Source: Myxococcota bacterium (GTDB taxonomy: Bacteria > Myxococcota_A > Polyangia > JAAYKL01). Taken from it: a stretch of 42,964 nt of DNA. The translations under genes and the position numbers were made by a program. The notes beneath the pieces are model-generated. The model searched no databases and was not told the origin of the DNA. It saw nothing but the letters and a program-made list of their open reading frames with translations. Where the stretch lies: positions 1 through 42,964 of the forward strand of contig JANQET010000138.1 in NCBI GenBank assembly GCA_028278265.1, read 5' to 3'. Positions 13,101-28,100 of this stretch are shown here, piece after piece (within the stretch, counting starts at the first letter, position 1; each line of letters opens with the position of its first letter).

Positions 13101-16100
13101 GATCGCGAAGGCATGAGCGAGCTGATGGGGGATCGCCAGGTGGCGGTGATGAGCGGATCAGCGCACGATTTCGCCCTGCTCGACCTCGAGACCGCGAGTC
13201 ACGTGCGGTTGCTCGGCCGATATGACCCACACGGGTTCAAGATCGATATGCCGGTCAATGACGTGCATTCGTTGGCCACCCTGGGGGGCACCGCGGCCAG
13301 TACGATCAGAGGGGAGATCGGATACCTTTCCCTGTTCGACGCCAGCCGACCCGCACTGATCAGTTTGTTGGATGCCATTTCGGTTGAGCTAGGCAAACAG
13401 GAGGCCTTCAGACGATCCGTGCTCGCCGAGGACGGGATCGTGATCACCGCGTCTGCCGAGCGGTTGTTCTTGGTGGATAGCCACATTATCGACCTGGTGT
13501 CATCGACACCGCGTCCCGGAGCAGATGGGGTGCCGATCAACAGTGTCATCCGACTGAAATTCACCGAGGCGTTCGATTCGTCCGAGCTGACCGAACTCGG
13601 AGACTATGTTTCCCTGGTGCGAGATGACGGTACTGCGGCGGGCACACCGCACGACGTGACCCTGTCGCTCGATTCCCAGCAGGCGCGGGTGCTCATCCTG
13701 ACGCCGGACACACCGCTGATCGCAGATAGCACGTACCGGGTCGAGCTCGAGGGAGTATTGAACAGCCAGCGCACTGAGGGCCTGTTTGATCACGTGATTG
13801 AGTTTGAGACTGCGGCAAATGATCATGCGGCACCCGAAATCATCACCATCGATCCGATTTTTGTCGAAACCTCAGGTGGGTTGGTGAGTGTGACGGTCGA
13901 CAACGCTGATACCACCGCGCCGGTATTTCTCGTCGCCGGTCAACCCGCACCGATATCGACGCATGAGATTCTGTCGCCGGAACGGACCCGCTTTGAGATC
14001 GACGCACCGCCTAACGGGGTGGGATTGGCCAGCCTCGAGGTGACCAACAGCAATGGCTCGAGCGATTTGCGACTCGGGGCCCTTCATTATGTGGATGCCT
14101 TGAGTCTCGATTACGTCTACCCTGAATACGGACCGTTGGGTGGCGGCACCACCATCACGATCAAGGGCCGCGGGTTCAGGTCAGGGCAAGCCCGGTTGCA
14201 GGTCAGTATCGGTGGCATCCCGGTGGCGGATGAATTTGTCAAAGTGCTCGACGGCGAAACCATCGAAGCGGTAACTCCAGGCGGCCGGCTCGGGTTTGCC
14301 GATGTGGCCGTATCCCTCGATACCGGGCAGAGCGAAACGCTGGTCGACGGCTTCGAATACCTACAGCCGACTCAGGTCCAAATCTCCACCAATCAGGTTT
14401 ACGACATGGTATTGGACTCGACCGGTCGGTATTTGATCACCGCCGAGGGCAATGACGGTGTGCGCATCTACGACGTGGGCGTCGATCCGCTGGATGAGAA
14501 CCGTCGCGAGCTGGTCCGGGTGGGATTGGGGAACTATTGCGCCCTGGGAGTGGACACCTATTTTGAACGGGGTTTGGACCGCATCGTCGTGACCGCTGAC
14601 AGTAAGAGCGACGCCACAGAGGCGCGCTTCTTTATCATCAGCTTTGATCCGGAGAACATCGGTTCCGCATCAATCATCTCTTCGTTACCGCTAGAGGCGG
14701 GCTTTGCCCGCGGAGTGGATGCCCGAAACAGCCGGGCCGTGATGGCGATGGCTGAACAGGGTATCGGCATCGTTGATATATTCCATCAGTCCAAGGCCTA
14801 CCTGAACAGCAGCGCGCCGCTGCCCAACGGTCATCAGGCGCTCGATCTCGTAGTTCTAGAGAGCACACCGGGCCAGCCGGAACGATACGCAGTGACCTCA
14901 GGCCATTTTGACGTGGCCAACAACGAGCTGCTCGACGAGACGGATCCGTCCACTGGTTCTTTTTATATCATCGAGCACTCGGTCGATGCGGGATTCACCG
15001 TGTTGAGTAGTATCGACATTCCGGCCTCACGGGTGACCATTCACGGTGATTATGCCTACCTGGCCGCAGGAGAGGCCGGGCTGGTGATCGTGGACATTTC
15101 GGATCTTGACCAACTGAGTATTGTCGCACGCGTCGACGGCATCGGAGAGGTGTACGACGTGGGCATCAACGGCAACCTGGCCTACGTCGCCGTGGGCACC
15201 GGTGGTATCGTGGTGTTGGATGTGACCGATCCGACCAATCCCCTATCATCGTTCGGCCTGGATCGGCCTGCCGGCAGCTCCATCAAAGTTATCGTGGCCT
15301 ACCACTATTTCGTGATCGGCGCTGGTAAAGGGGCTATTTACCTGGTGCCGGATGTGGAATTGAAGGTGTTCAGAATCGATCCCCAAAACCGCATTTTAGA
15401 TCAGGACGCGCTCGGGGAGCTGTCGATTCGCCTGCGGTTCAACAAGGCGATCGATCAATGGCCCGATAACTTGGATAAATTTCAGGTCATCGGCCCCGCT
15501 GGTGACGAGCTGCCCATCGAGGTGGAGATCATCAATAACGATGCGCAGATCACTCTACTGCCAGACCATGGATTGGTGCTCGGTGATCAGATTTCAGTCG
15601 TGGCCAATGAAGGGATAGAGAGCGTCAAGAAACTGTCTGCAGAGGAGTACCTCGTTCTTTACTCTCTTAAACAACAGCAGAGTTTCATCTTGACCTATCG
15701 GTGTGCCAGACCCGAAGAGGTGCGGGTCGAAGCGGTCGTACCGCGCCGAATTCCCGTGGGGATGGCAGATGAAATCACCATTTCGGGAATCGGCATTCAC
15801 GACGATCTCACCCGGGTTCGGGTGTTCATCAGCGAGTTCGAGATATCAGTGGTGGAGATACAGACCGATGCGACTGATGATCGGCTGGCCATTGTATACG
15901 CCCAGGTTCCGCCGATTGGATTAGCCGGTCAGTACGATGTGACGGTAATGGTCGAACAATCGGGCTTGTGGCAGTGGGACACCTTGCGGGGTGGATTGAC
16001 CATTGATCACCCGATTGAGTTTCACAGCCTAACACCGAGTTGGGGCCCCCTCTCCGGCGGCACAGTAGTGACGATTGAGGGTCGTGGATTCGAACCCGGT

Positions 16101-19100
16101 AACAGCGTGATGGATGGGCTGGAGGTACTCATTGGCGACGTTCCGGTGCGCAGCATTCGAGTGCTTTCCAGTGAGCGTTTGGAGATCGTGACCCCAGGGG
16201 GGCACGTGGGGCGCAACGACGTTCACGGCGAGGATCGGTATGGCGGGCGGGTGACTCTCCATGGCGAACAAGGGTTTGGTTATGGTCTCAAGCGGCTCGC
16301 CGCCCAGAGTCTGACCTTTTCCCCATCCGATATCATCATCGATCGGGAGTCCGGCGTGGCTGTGACCAATGGCGGATACTTTTATGAGGACGGCAATTGG
16401 ACCGTGGAATTCGAAGGCAACGAGTTGCCGGATTCTCTAAGGGCCGCAACTTTTGACATCAACGATCCCACCTCTCCCCTGTTGGTCGGCGGCGTCCCTG
16501 TTCTGCCGAGCGGCGATGAAGGACGAGCGACGATTCGGCGCTACATTCAGCAGAAATTTTTGGACGCAGTCAGCGCCTCTGGGGTATTGACCCCCGATCA
16601 GATGAGTCTGGCCGAATCGGTGCAGGGCCATACCCTGTCTATCAACATCGACTCGACTCGTCTCTCGTTGCGTGAGGAGACTCTCGACGGAGTGGCCCAC
16701 AAACGGTTGTACGTGGCCAGCGGCTATGGTGGCGTGGCTCGTCTCAATTTCGACGAGCAAGCCGGAATGCAGGTCATCTCCGAGAATTTGGACAACATTC
16801 GCGACTACTACACAGGTCATGTTGTGCGAGAAGGGAATGTCGCGTTCGCCGCTACGGCCGGGACCGGGAAGTGCATGAGTTCCACCCAATGCGCCTTCTG
16901 TTCGGCCGGCCCGGTGGCCAACGGCATTCGGCGGGTCAACTTTCTCGACGACACCGATCCCATTAGTACCGGATATCTGCGCGATCCCTTTGGCGATCCG
17001 GTGCCCGGTAGCAATGTGGTGCAGATAGACGGCGATTGGTTGTACGCCGGTGGAGCGCGTGGAGCGCTGAACTGGTCCTTGCCGTCCTACTGCCACTGGA
17101 TGCCCTATCGACGGGAGCAAACTGCCAGGCGACCTGTCGATGGATACACTGGCGGCTCGTCGAAAATTGTTGGGGTCCACCTGTACGATCGGGCCTATTC
17201 GCGGGAGTACACCTTGAGTGCCAATCCGTGGGACTTGGAGGTGTACGGGGACTACTTGATAGCGGCGCTAGCCAGCGCGGACATTGAAATCGTACACCGG
17301 GAAAATCCAGATCAACGGGCGTTTTTCAATGTCGATGCTGCCTTGCAACACAATGTGGGCCAAACGGTGAGGTTGAAGCGGCTAGGCAATGTGTTGTTCT
17401 TGTCTTCGGATCTCGGTGGATTGATAGTGCTCGACATCTCAGATCCGATGGATCCCCTGGTGGTTTCCGCGGGTAATACCGAGCGGATTGAAGCGGTCGA
17501 TTACTTTAAGGGACGGTTGGTGGCTGTTTCGGCATCGACCGGCATGACCGTGCTCGAGCTCCCCGGGGCAATAGTGGCCCAGACTTCGGTGGAAGAGGGA
17601 CAGGTTATCGGGGACAGCGAACCGTATCGCATTTCCTTCAATGAATACGTCACCAATGAATCGGTCACCGAACTAGGTGCGGTTACAGTAAGACGATTGG
17701 ATACCCAAATACTGATCGACGCGACGATCACGGCGGTCGATCCGATCGAGGATACATCAGAGCAGTTTGATGTCGAATTTGTGCGAGAACCGGGCGTTGA
17801 GTATGAGATCGAGGTTCTCGATGCGCGCAACCTGCGCAGCCAGGATCTCTGGGTGCCCTTTGTCGGGCATGTGCGATCCGCTGCGGCGACCAGTGCAATT
17901 CGGCCCCGGATCGACCAGACCGAGGGTGGTGCGTTCCACGACGGGGACAACCAGTCCGTTACCATCTACGGCAATCAGTTCCGAGATTCGGCCGATCTGT
18001 CCATCTACGTTGACGAACAGTTGGTTCCGCCAGAGGACTGGTCGCGAATCGATGAGCAAACGTTGGTCTTGGGCGCAGGTGCAATCGATGACCTGCCCTT
18101 GGACTTCGGCGAGCACCATCTGCGGGTCGTCGACAATGATCTCGTGGGATACCTTCCCGGCGGGATTCTGATCGGGGCTCCGCCCGAATCGGCCAGCTTC
18201 ATGCTGTCCAAGGATTCGGGATCGATTTACGGTGGGCCGATGATCACGATTTCGGCCAATGCGCCGGCCATCCTGCCCGGGGCCAAGGTGATCATGCGGC
18301 CGCAGGTGGGCGACGAGATTCGCTCCATCGAGGTTGCGCCAGGAGAGTTCGTGCCCGATCTCAAAGACGACGTCGTTGACCTTTATACGTTCCGCTTCAT
18401 GTTGCCCGGTGTAACCGATCCTGCATTGTATGACGTATATCTGGAAACCGGCGGAAAGGAGATCTGGGTCGGCCAGTTCTCCTATGCGATGGATTCCGGC
18501 CGGGAGATCAAACTGCCCAATTACCCACCGATGGTAATCGGTGCGGCTCAGTTGCTCGATGACCTGATGTACGTGGGCGTCAAAGAAGGGGCCAAGCCCA
18601 GCCGCAAGAATCCGTATCTGATGGAGTCAGGGCTCGAGATCTACGACCTCTCGATTTGGGAACGTCCCTTGCGCTCGTCCCAGCTGCGCCTGGATTATCC
18701 GGTGACCGGCCTGACGGTCTACGGCAACTTGGTCTATCTCGCGTCGGGCAGCGACGGCTTGGTGGTCGTCAGTGTGCACGATCCGAGCAAACCCCATCTC
18801 CTGTTTACCCTGCCGGTGCCAGGTGCGACAGCAACAGATGTGGATGTGGCCGAACAGCTCGGCGTCTTGGCCATGTCGGTGATGGACGACGAGGGGGGTG
18901 GACTGATACGGTTCTATAACACCCGTGATCCAGAGCTGGATCCGCCGACCGGATTCTCGACGATATCCTTGAGCAGCGGCGAGCTCGCCGGCCATCCGAT
19001 CGATGTCGAATGGCAGGACGAGCGTCTGTTCGTGCTCATCGAGCGCAATGGTGCTCTGCACTTGGCCATTTTCGAGGATTTCGAAGGGGGGGCGAGCTAC

Positions 19101-22100
19101 GAGATCCAACCCATCGATCGGGGCGTGCTCCACGGCGAATGGCATGATGCATCAATGGCCGTACAGTACGGGCAAATCGTGGTGACCACTGGGGACAACT
19201 ACTTGGTGTTGCAGCTCGACGACAGTGACATTTACCAGACCGTGTACTGGGAGGCGACTGATAGTGTATCGACCGAACTGATTCAGCTGGGCGGGGCGTT
19301 GTTCGTCGACAACGGCACAGGGATTATCAATGTGCCTACCCCGGATTTCGTGGTGACCGGCGTGGAACCACCGTTTGGTGCGGATGTCACGCCCAACGAA
19401 GTTATCCGGATTCGGTTCAACACCCTCTATAATACAGATGATCAGGTACTGGCCCAAGGCATTCATCTCACCGAGCCCAGTGGCGACCCCCTTCCGGATG
19501 GGAGCTACGAGCTGGAGGGTATCAACAGCTTGGCCGGCGGCTACGCTGACGTGAAAATCAGCGATAGCCTCACCTTCTTCGGCAGCACCGAGCTGACCGT
19601 CACCGAAGCACTCACTGAACTGCATGGGAACCCGTTGCGGTACGGCATCAACGGCCCGTACGAGTTGGTCGACGGCATCAGACCCTCCATCGAGGCGGTG
19701 TCGAGATGGTCGGACGGCGAGTTGGGACTACACTATTTCCACGCCGACGGTACGGAGACAGCAGTGGTCAGCGGCAGCGGGTTCGGCGACAGCGTCGCGG
19801 TATTGGCAATTGCCGTCGGATCCCAGGCAGTCCCGGCCGCCAATATTACCGCTGTGAGCGATACAGAAATCCGCTTCACCATGCCCGTCATCTCCATGAG
19901 TCGAAACACTGCTGCACTGTCCGTGACGGTTAGCCGCTCGGGCGTCTCTTCGACATTGAATGGGGCAATCGTGGTGCAGCCCCGCATCTACATCCAGGAT
20001 CTGGATCCCTGGATGGGACCGCCCCAGGGCGGGAATCGCGTCGAGCTCTATGGGGTCGGCTTCAATCACAATATGACTGTGAGGTTCGGCGACAATGTGG
20101 CCGGCGATCTCAAGGTGCGCAACAGCGGCCACGTCCAGGTCCGGGCCCCGGCCGGGAACTTCGGATTTGTCGACGTATCGATTTCCAGCAATCTGTTCCC
20201 CGATGAAGACAGTGTTCTCGAGTCTGCCTATTTCTACGCCAATCAGGATACCGGGACGATTGATCTGTCCGACGGTAGCCACCGCTCCAGCCCGGTGACC
20301 GGGATTGTAGTCAAGGATCAAATTCTCTATGCGATCACTGGTGGCGGATACAAGGCGATCGATGTCACCGGACAGGTGGTGGATGATCGGACCACCACCA
20401 GGGGACAACTGGTCGTCTCGGATATCTCGGATCCGGTGCACCCGGAATTGATTTACAACGAGATCGGCGATGAGCTGCTGCCCTATCACGTCGACGAAAC
20501 GTTGGTACCTGCCGGTTTTGTTGATCTCGAACTCAACGGGGATGATCTGATTCTCCTCGGCGGCAACAAGCTGCTCCATTTTGACGTCACCCTGGCCGCC
20601 GATCCATTGCTCCTCAACGAGGTAGAGCTGTTCGATGACGGAGATGAGAACACCACCTATGCGGTCGCCATGGGAGATGGAATCATCTACCTGTCGACTG
20701 AAGAGGGCGTTCGCGTCTACCGTCTCGGTTGGGACGATCGCCTGGAGGAGATCGGGGTCATCACCGTCGATGATCTCGGTGGTATCCCCCATGAGATGGT
20801 GATCGCCGACGAGCTCCTGTGGGTCAGCCTGCCTGGGGCTTCATCGGTTGTCGCAGTTGATCTGATGAGCGGTCGGTACGAAGTGACGAATACCATTTCG
20901 ACGACTGATACGACTGATCACCCGGTGACCCCCCATTCGCTGATTGTGCAGGATGATCTGATGCTGGTGTCCACCGGCACCCGAGGCATGGTGGTCGCCT
21001 TTGCCATTCGCGGCAGTGGTCAGAGCTACCCGGTGGCGCAATTCTCCCTGGCCCATCTCATTTCGGCCAGCGAAATCGTCGCCTCGAAAATGCTGCTGCG
21101 CGGCCAGACATTGTACGTGGTCGGTGGGGACGGGGACTTGCAGCTGTTCGACATCAGCTCCTGGCTCAACGGGGATTTCGGCAGCAAAGCAACACTCAAA
21201 AACTACTATGCGGTAAACGGTGCGGTCGATGCAATCGCCATGGGCAAGGGCGCCCTGTACGCCGGGTCGGCGTTTGTCTATTTGTCGATTCCGGGATCCT
21301 CGCAGCTCGAGATAGCTGAAAACCCGATTCCGCTGGGCAGATCCGTTGCCGAGCTGGGCGGTGGGCTCAGCACATTGGCCTACAAACAGCTCACGATCAT
21401 TGAGCAACATCCTTTGCCCAGGGAGACCTTGCCCGCCGGTCAAGCAATCGAGGTGCAGTTCAATCGCATATTGGATCCGGCGCTGCTCGCCGAGTTTCGC
21501 AACACGTGGTTCGAGGTCAGCCTTTCTGGAACACCGGTGGAGGGAATCGTTTCGGATCGAGTCAATCTGATTGGAACCCGCCTCTTCTTTAGGCCCACCG
21601 CAGCCTTTGAGGATCAGCGGGAGTACAGCGTACGCATCTCAGGCGCTGTCGAAGATATCCACGGTGAAACCCTCGACGATGACTACCAGTTCCGCTTTGT
21701 GGCGCTGGCGGCCAATCGACCGGTGATAGAAGCGGTCGAGCCTAGCTACGGCAGTTGGCAGGGAGGCGATGAGCTCACCATCACCGGTGAGAATTTTGAA
21801 CCGAGCAGCACGGTGGTGATCGGCGGACAGGTGGTCGCTCCGGAGAACGTACAGTGCCCGGGTCCGCACGTGCTCAAGGCGATCGTGCCGGCCCTACCCG
21901 AAGCCCCACCGCACAATCTAATCGTGGGCGTGTCCGTTTCCAATGGGGACTTGCAGGCCTTCAAAGCAGCACAGTACACCTATGTCGCCGATGCGGCGAT
22001 CGACGCCATCGGACAGTTCGTTTTGGAGAGCGGAAAATTCTATCCCGATGACGACCTGTTCTACTTCAATGCCGGGGAGCACGTGGGCATCCGCGGAGTA

Positions 22101-25100
22101 GGGCTGAACCGCTCCACCTCGGTGCAAGTGAACGGCAAAGCCGTTTCCGGACTCACCCTGGTCGATTCTCAGACCCTGGTGTTTCGCGTTCCCGACGACA
22201 CCATCGGTCGTCTTGTCGTCGATGTGTTCAACAGTCAGCAGCAATCCGCAGCCACGAATGATGAATTGACAGTTCAATTCCAGGCAAACGCCGATGCCAC
22301 TGGAGATTTCCATAGGCGGGCAGGGCACTTGCTGCTGACCTCAGTCGATTCGACTGGATGGCGTCCGATTCGGGCCAAGCTCTACTCCACCCGTGACGGG
22401 GGCATGCCGACCCATCTTTCTTCGATTCTTCTGGGTGATCGTATTTGCAGGGGAATCGCACTGTCGGCAGAGTATGCGATTTTCAGTGTGGGGCAGATTC
22501 AAGAACTGGAGGTGTTCGATATCAGCAACCCCTACTCGCCAGAGCTGGTCAATCGAATCGCTAATCCGGCAGGGACTAAACACTGGCGGTTGCAGATCGT
22601 CGATGAGACCTTCTTCTCGCTAGACGATGACGGCATTCACGCTGGAAACATCCACGGCGAGAGTTGGGACACCTTGCCCGATGATCCATCCGATCCAATC
22701 GTCGACATTGCCGTGGATAAGGAGTTCCTCTACATTCTGCGCGAAAACACCCTCGACATAAGGCTTGTCAGTGATTGGCAGACGAGTGTACTCGTCGACG
22801 GGTCTGACAACCCAGCGCCTTACGCCCATGCTGTGCCCTCGCCTGAACGGATCAGACTCTCTGAGCAGCGAATCATTTTGGTCGGTAATAATCACCTCGA
22901 GGTGTTGCTCAGTGGACGCTTGGAGAGCACCGGAAGGGTGACCTCCCTGGGCAGTGAATCATTCTATCGGCTGGAGGACGCAGCGATCAACGGGGAGCTG
23001 TTGGCAGTTTACTCCAAGGCGACAGGGGCCGCACGAATCTCACTCTACGATATTGATGCTATTCCCATCGGCGGTGACGGATTGTCCTTAACCGAGATCG
23101 CTTGGGTCGGCACCAACTCGGTTTCTCGGATGCACTTTCATCACAACCGTCTCGAGTGGATACAACGTAGGGTGGTAACGTTCGTTGAGATCCCCCTACA
23201 AAACACTACCGGAATGCTGCCCTCCCGCCATATCGCTTCGGTCGACGATGCGATTGCCCTAAAAATCGGCGGTTATCTCGAGGACTGGGATCATGTGCAA
23301 TTGGATGTCACCGATTTGGAGACCGGGGTGATGTCGGGTGCCACCCGCCTGGTGGGTGATGAGCTTGAATTTCAGGTCATCGGCGATCTGTACGAAGCCG
23401 GTCATTCCTATCGCATCGAGCTGTTCAACGCACCGAGCCTGAGTATTGATGGGGGCCAGGTGATCCACGATCTACCCTGGTATCTCGATCTGCCGCTGCT
23501 GGCCGACTCCGAGTTGGACGCCAGACGTCTCACCCCGGGACGAACCGTCGCGGGCAAACCGACCGAGTTTACCGTGGACGGCGCCCGTCTGGATCTGGCC
23601 GTTGAGCTGTTCTTGAACGACGTTCAAATCCCGGCAAGCGATTGGACCGTGGCGGACGGTGCGGCGCAGCTGACCTTTACCGCCACCTTGGACGATGCCG
23701 GAATGTACTCCTTGCGGATTCTTACGGATGCCAGAACTGTCGTCTTACCCGCAGCGCTACGGGTGGATGCGGATATATCGATATCCGATATTGCTACCGA
23801 TCATCCCGGTGGCGCTACCCTGGTCAGCGACTCCGGCGATACGGTTGTGACCGTCAACGGCACCGGTTTTGACGAGTCGCTGTTTCACGTGCATTGGTAC
23901 GAGGCGGGTGTGGGCCATCAACCCACAGATGTGAACCGCATTGCGTACAAAAACCTCCAGGCCACGAGTTTTACGATTGAGACCCCTGCCGCTGTGCCGG
24001 GGGCGAGCTATCAGATTGCGATCACCCGACCGACGACCGACGAGATCGTGTATGCCGCTCAACTGCTCACGGCCATTGACGACACCAGCCCAACAGTGGA
24101 GACCGTTGAGCAGCTGGGGTACACCACGCCGTGCCGAGTCACCTACGACGAAAATGTGACAGCCACCGGCTTCGCAGTTACTGAGCAGTTCAGGGATTAT
24201 AGCGGTTCGGCTATGGCGGACATTTCAAACCGGTTCGATTTCATCGTCGTCGATCACACGGTGATGGTACAGTTGAAATCCGGGGAGGCGTTGTCCCACA
24301 ACCGGGTGTATACAGCGACCATCTCCGGGATCGCCGACGGGGCGGGCAATCAACCCGCAGGCGGTGCAGAACACGTCTGTGAGTTCAACTCCCAGGACAC
24401 CCTGGCCCCGCGCAACACCGCACTGCTGATCCAGCCCACGAGTACACCGGTTGACGCCACTACCCAATTGACCCGTGGCAAAACCTACTCCTTTATCCCC
24501 ACGGGTGAGGACAATGTTTCCCTGGCAGACAAACTCAAATACAAGGTGCGGCGCTCCTACGACGCTGGCCTTGCCTTTGACAATCCGATCAACGTGTCGG
24601 CTGGCGGCATGTTTACCATAGAGGTCAAAGAACTGGACTTGGGTATCGCAGTTCAGCTCGAGACGATTGATCAGGCCGGCAACTCCACGAGCGAGACGTT
24701 CGCCATGGGCATCCGCGATCCGGAAATATTCGTCTCTGAACTTCAAACCGATCCCACTTCGGTGGAAGAGGCCACCTATGCCGAGATCTTCTTTCAGCTC
24801 GACGGTGCCGATGCGGACATGGTGACCGGTGGCGATATGGAGATCCTGAGCCGCAGGTACCGTATCGAGAACGCTGTCGACCTGGGGGGCGGACTGTTCA
24901 AGGCCGGAATCACCTATCTCAATCCGCGGCTCGAAGATATCGCACCCGAGACTCAGGTGACCGCGACGCTCACCTTGGAGTACGGTTTTGAAAGCACCCT
25001 CTCCAAGCAGGGCAGTTACCCGCTTGAGGCCGATGCGACACCACCGACCGTGGCGATTGTCTCACCGATCGACGGTGCCGGTATTCCAATCGGCGAACCC

Positions 25101-28100
25101 GTCGACGTTGTGATCCGCTCATTCGATAAAAACGGCGTTGAGCAGGTGGCGATGAAGGTCAACGCCGGCGAATACGCCGCGCTGAGCAATCCCAATCGAT
25201 TCGAATACATCGCCACATCGACGACCCCGGTCGAACTGACCGCTCGCGCCACTGACAACAACGGCAATGAGGCGTTTTCCGAGCTGGTCACCCTTGTGCC
25301 CTATGACCCGGCAGACGGTGTTCCCGAGGTGGCGCTGCTGTCTCCGGCAGATGGTGCAGAATTTCACGAGCGCGAGCAGATCGGTCTCGAGGTGGTGATG
25401 CGCAATGTCAGCTCGGCCGATCTCTACGTTGATCTGCCCGGCGACGTTTCGGTCGATCCGATCGACACTTTTACCCGAACTGATGACGATCCCGAACAAT
25501 TTGCCTACGGGATGGCCTTGCCCAGCGTGGACGCGAGCGCAGTGGTGGTATTGCGCCTGGTGGATTCGACCAGCGGGATGACGGCGCGGCGGTATATCAA
25601 CGTGCTCAATGACGACGTGGTCGATGAAAACCTGGCGCTCGAGTTGCTGCCGGACCAAGCTATTCTAAGCGGCACAGAGTTGTGGGTGGAAGCGAACCGC
25701 CCGCCGGCGATGACCGACTTTGCAGAAACTTCGACCGTGAGCATCGAGGATCCCTTGGGCGTTCAGCTGGACCAAATCGCCGTCGGGGTGGGGCCGCGAT
25801 CGTTCGCCATCGGGGTAGATGGTACCGCTGTACGAGTGGAAACGGCCCTGCGGGACAAGTCGCTTAACGAGAAGATCGAGCAGATCGATTTGACCAAGCA
25901 CGCGTACCTGGAGGCTGTTGAGGAGACGATCTTTGTCCCCAGCGATGCCGCCAGTGTAACGGGCGAGATGGTGGTCGTTCCGGGTCTGACGGCAACCGGC
26001 GATAATCTGGTCTTTGCCGTGAACCACCGGGACGGCGGTTACGAGCTGCGCACCCCGGATCAGAGCCTCTACCAACACGGGACCGGATCGCTCCAAAAAC
26101 TGTTCTTTACCGGCGCCGGCCTGCTTGCTGAAGAAAACGACGGCGGGGATCGCCATCTCCTCTTTTGGCCTATCGAGACCGGTGCTCTGGGGACAGTGCA
26201 CCGACACCAGTTCCTCGGGGAGCTGCTGGGAGGGAGCGGCACCATATTCTTCACTCGACATGGGGCGTTGTTCGACGCTTGCGTTTTTGCAGGTGGGGAA
26301 ATGATTCAGGTCGTGGGACATTCGATCGCCGATCCGGTCAAGGCGACCGCTATCGCCGGTGATCGGCTCTACGTGCTGACCACTTATGACGAGCTGCACG
26401 GGTTTGGGGTGTCCACCGAGGGGACCTTGCTGTTGTCCAGGCTTTTCGTAACCAGTATCGATCCGGCGGAACACCTGCTGGTAGTTGGTCCGATGATCTA
26501 TACCTGGAGTGGCCGTCATCTCCATCGATATGAAATCGAGGTAGTCGGCGGAGGCATTCCCGAGGGATCGTTGGTCGACTTAGGGGGTTGGGAGATCGGT
26601 GGCGAGATCGCTCGCGTCGTCGACGACGGAGAGCTGCTGTGGGTGCTCGCCAATGGGCCGTATCTGGCGAACACCTGGCACGCATTCGATGGTCAGCAGC
26701 TGGTGGCCCAGTTGACCGACGGTACAGCTGCGCTGGTGTTCGAGGCGGATCGAATGTACCGCCGAGTGGCCGCAAGCGAGGCACAGGCCGGCGCGATATT
26801 GGCGCGGGACACGATTGCCCAGCAGCAGCTGACCGGATTTGCTCCCGCCTTGACCGAGGCACCGATGGGGGTTCTGATCAGCGATCTGGCTCGATCGAAC
26901 ACCCTCGGCGGTGAGTCGATCCATTTTACCAACTCCGACGGCAGCTTGTTGCCGGCAACGCCGGTGTGGGAAGACCACCAACAGATGTGGTTTATCGAGC
27001 GGGCCGCCATTACCGGTGCCGATCTCAATGCGGTGCGAGTAGATCGCAGCGGTACGGTTGACACGGCTACCCTGAGTCGGGATACGACGGCAAATCCGAC
27101 CATCGCCGGCACCTCGCCCACCTCGGTCGCCACCTTGGCCAAGGGCGCTGTAGTGCCGGCTGCGGTGGTGATGGACAGTGCCGCGCGAATCGCCGATGCC
27201 AGTCTGACGTGGAATAGTGATCCGGCCAGAACCATGGGCCGAGGAAGAGGCGCCAGAGTGGCGCAATGGATCGATGTGCCCGATGATATCGATTCGGCAT
27301 CGTTCGAGGTGGCGATCGATGGGGTACCCAGCACGACCTACAATGTGACCCTGGTCGAAAACATCACCGGCGGCGGAACGGTTCAGGTGTTTGATCCGCA
27401 GAACAACGATGAGTTCACCGAGGGCGGTGTGCTCACAGTGAGCTACACCACCCCTGATGAAGTGGTTGGCATCGGTGCGTTCCGCTTTGCCGCGGTAGTG
27501 CTGAGGAATTTCAATCAGGAGTTAATCGATCGTCGGCTGGTAACCAACACCGCCGGAGCCGTGGATCTGATCCTTCCCGAGGTGGATGTGTGGGAAAATC
27601 TGTTCGTCACAGTCGAGGCGTATTACGGGGACAGCTACAGCTATTTGACCGCCGACGCGGTGGGGATCAAGCTCTTTCCCCAACACCACATTCCCGAACC
27701 GGAGATAGCCGGGGTGGGGCGCCACCTGATGAGCGGCTCCGACCTGTACGCCCGTATCGGGAACATCGCCGAGTACGATGATACCGTGGCCACTCACATC
27801 GCTGTCTACAACGACGTGGATCAGTTACTGGCATCCGGTGACGAGGAGGTCACGCTGACCGTACCTGCGCTGACCACCGAGCTGCGCGTGACCGCGATCG
27901 CGTTTGACGGGATGGGCAATGAGAGCACAGCCAGTCGACCGATCACCATTGTCGATGGACTGGGCTTCGCCATGGCGGGCCAGACGCGGCCCTTTACCGT
28001 CGGCGTGCCTACCGTGGGTGAGGCATGGTTCGCAGAGGGGCGCACACTGCACGGACTTTACGAAGTCGACGGAACCACTGCGCGCGCTGTAATGGATACG

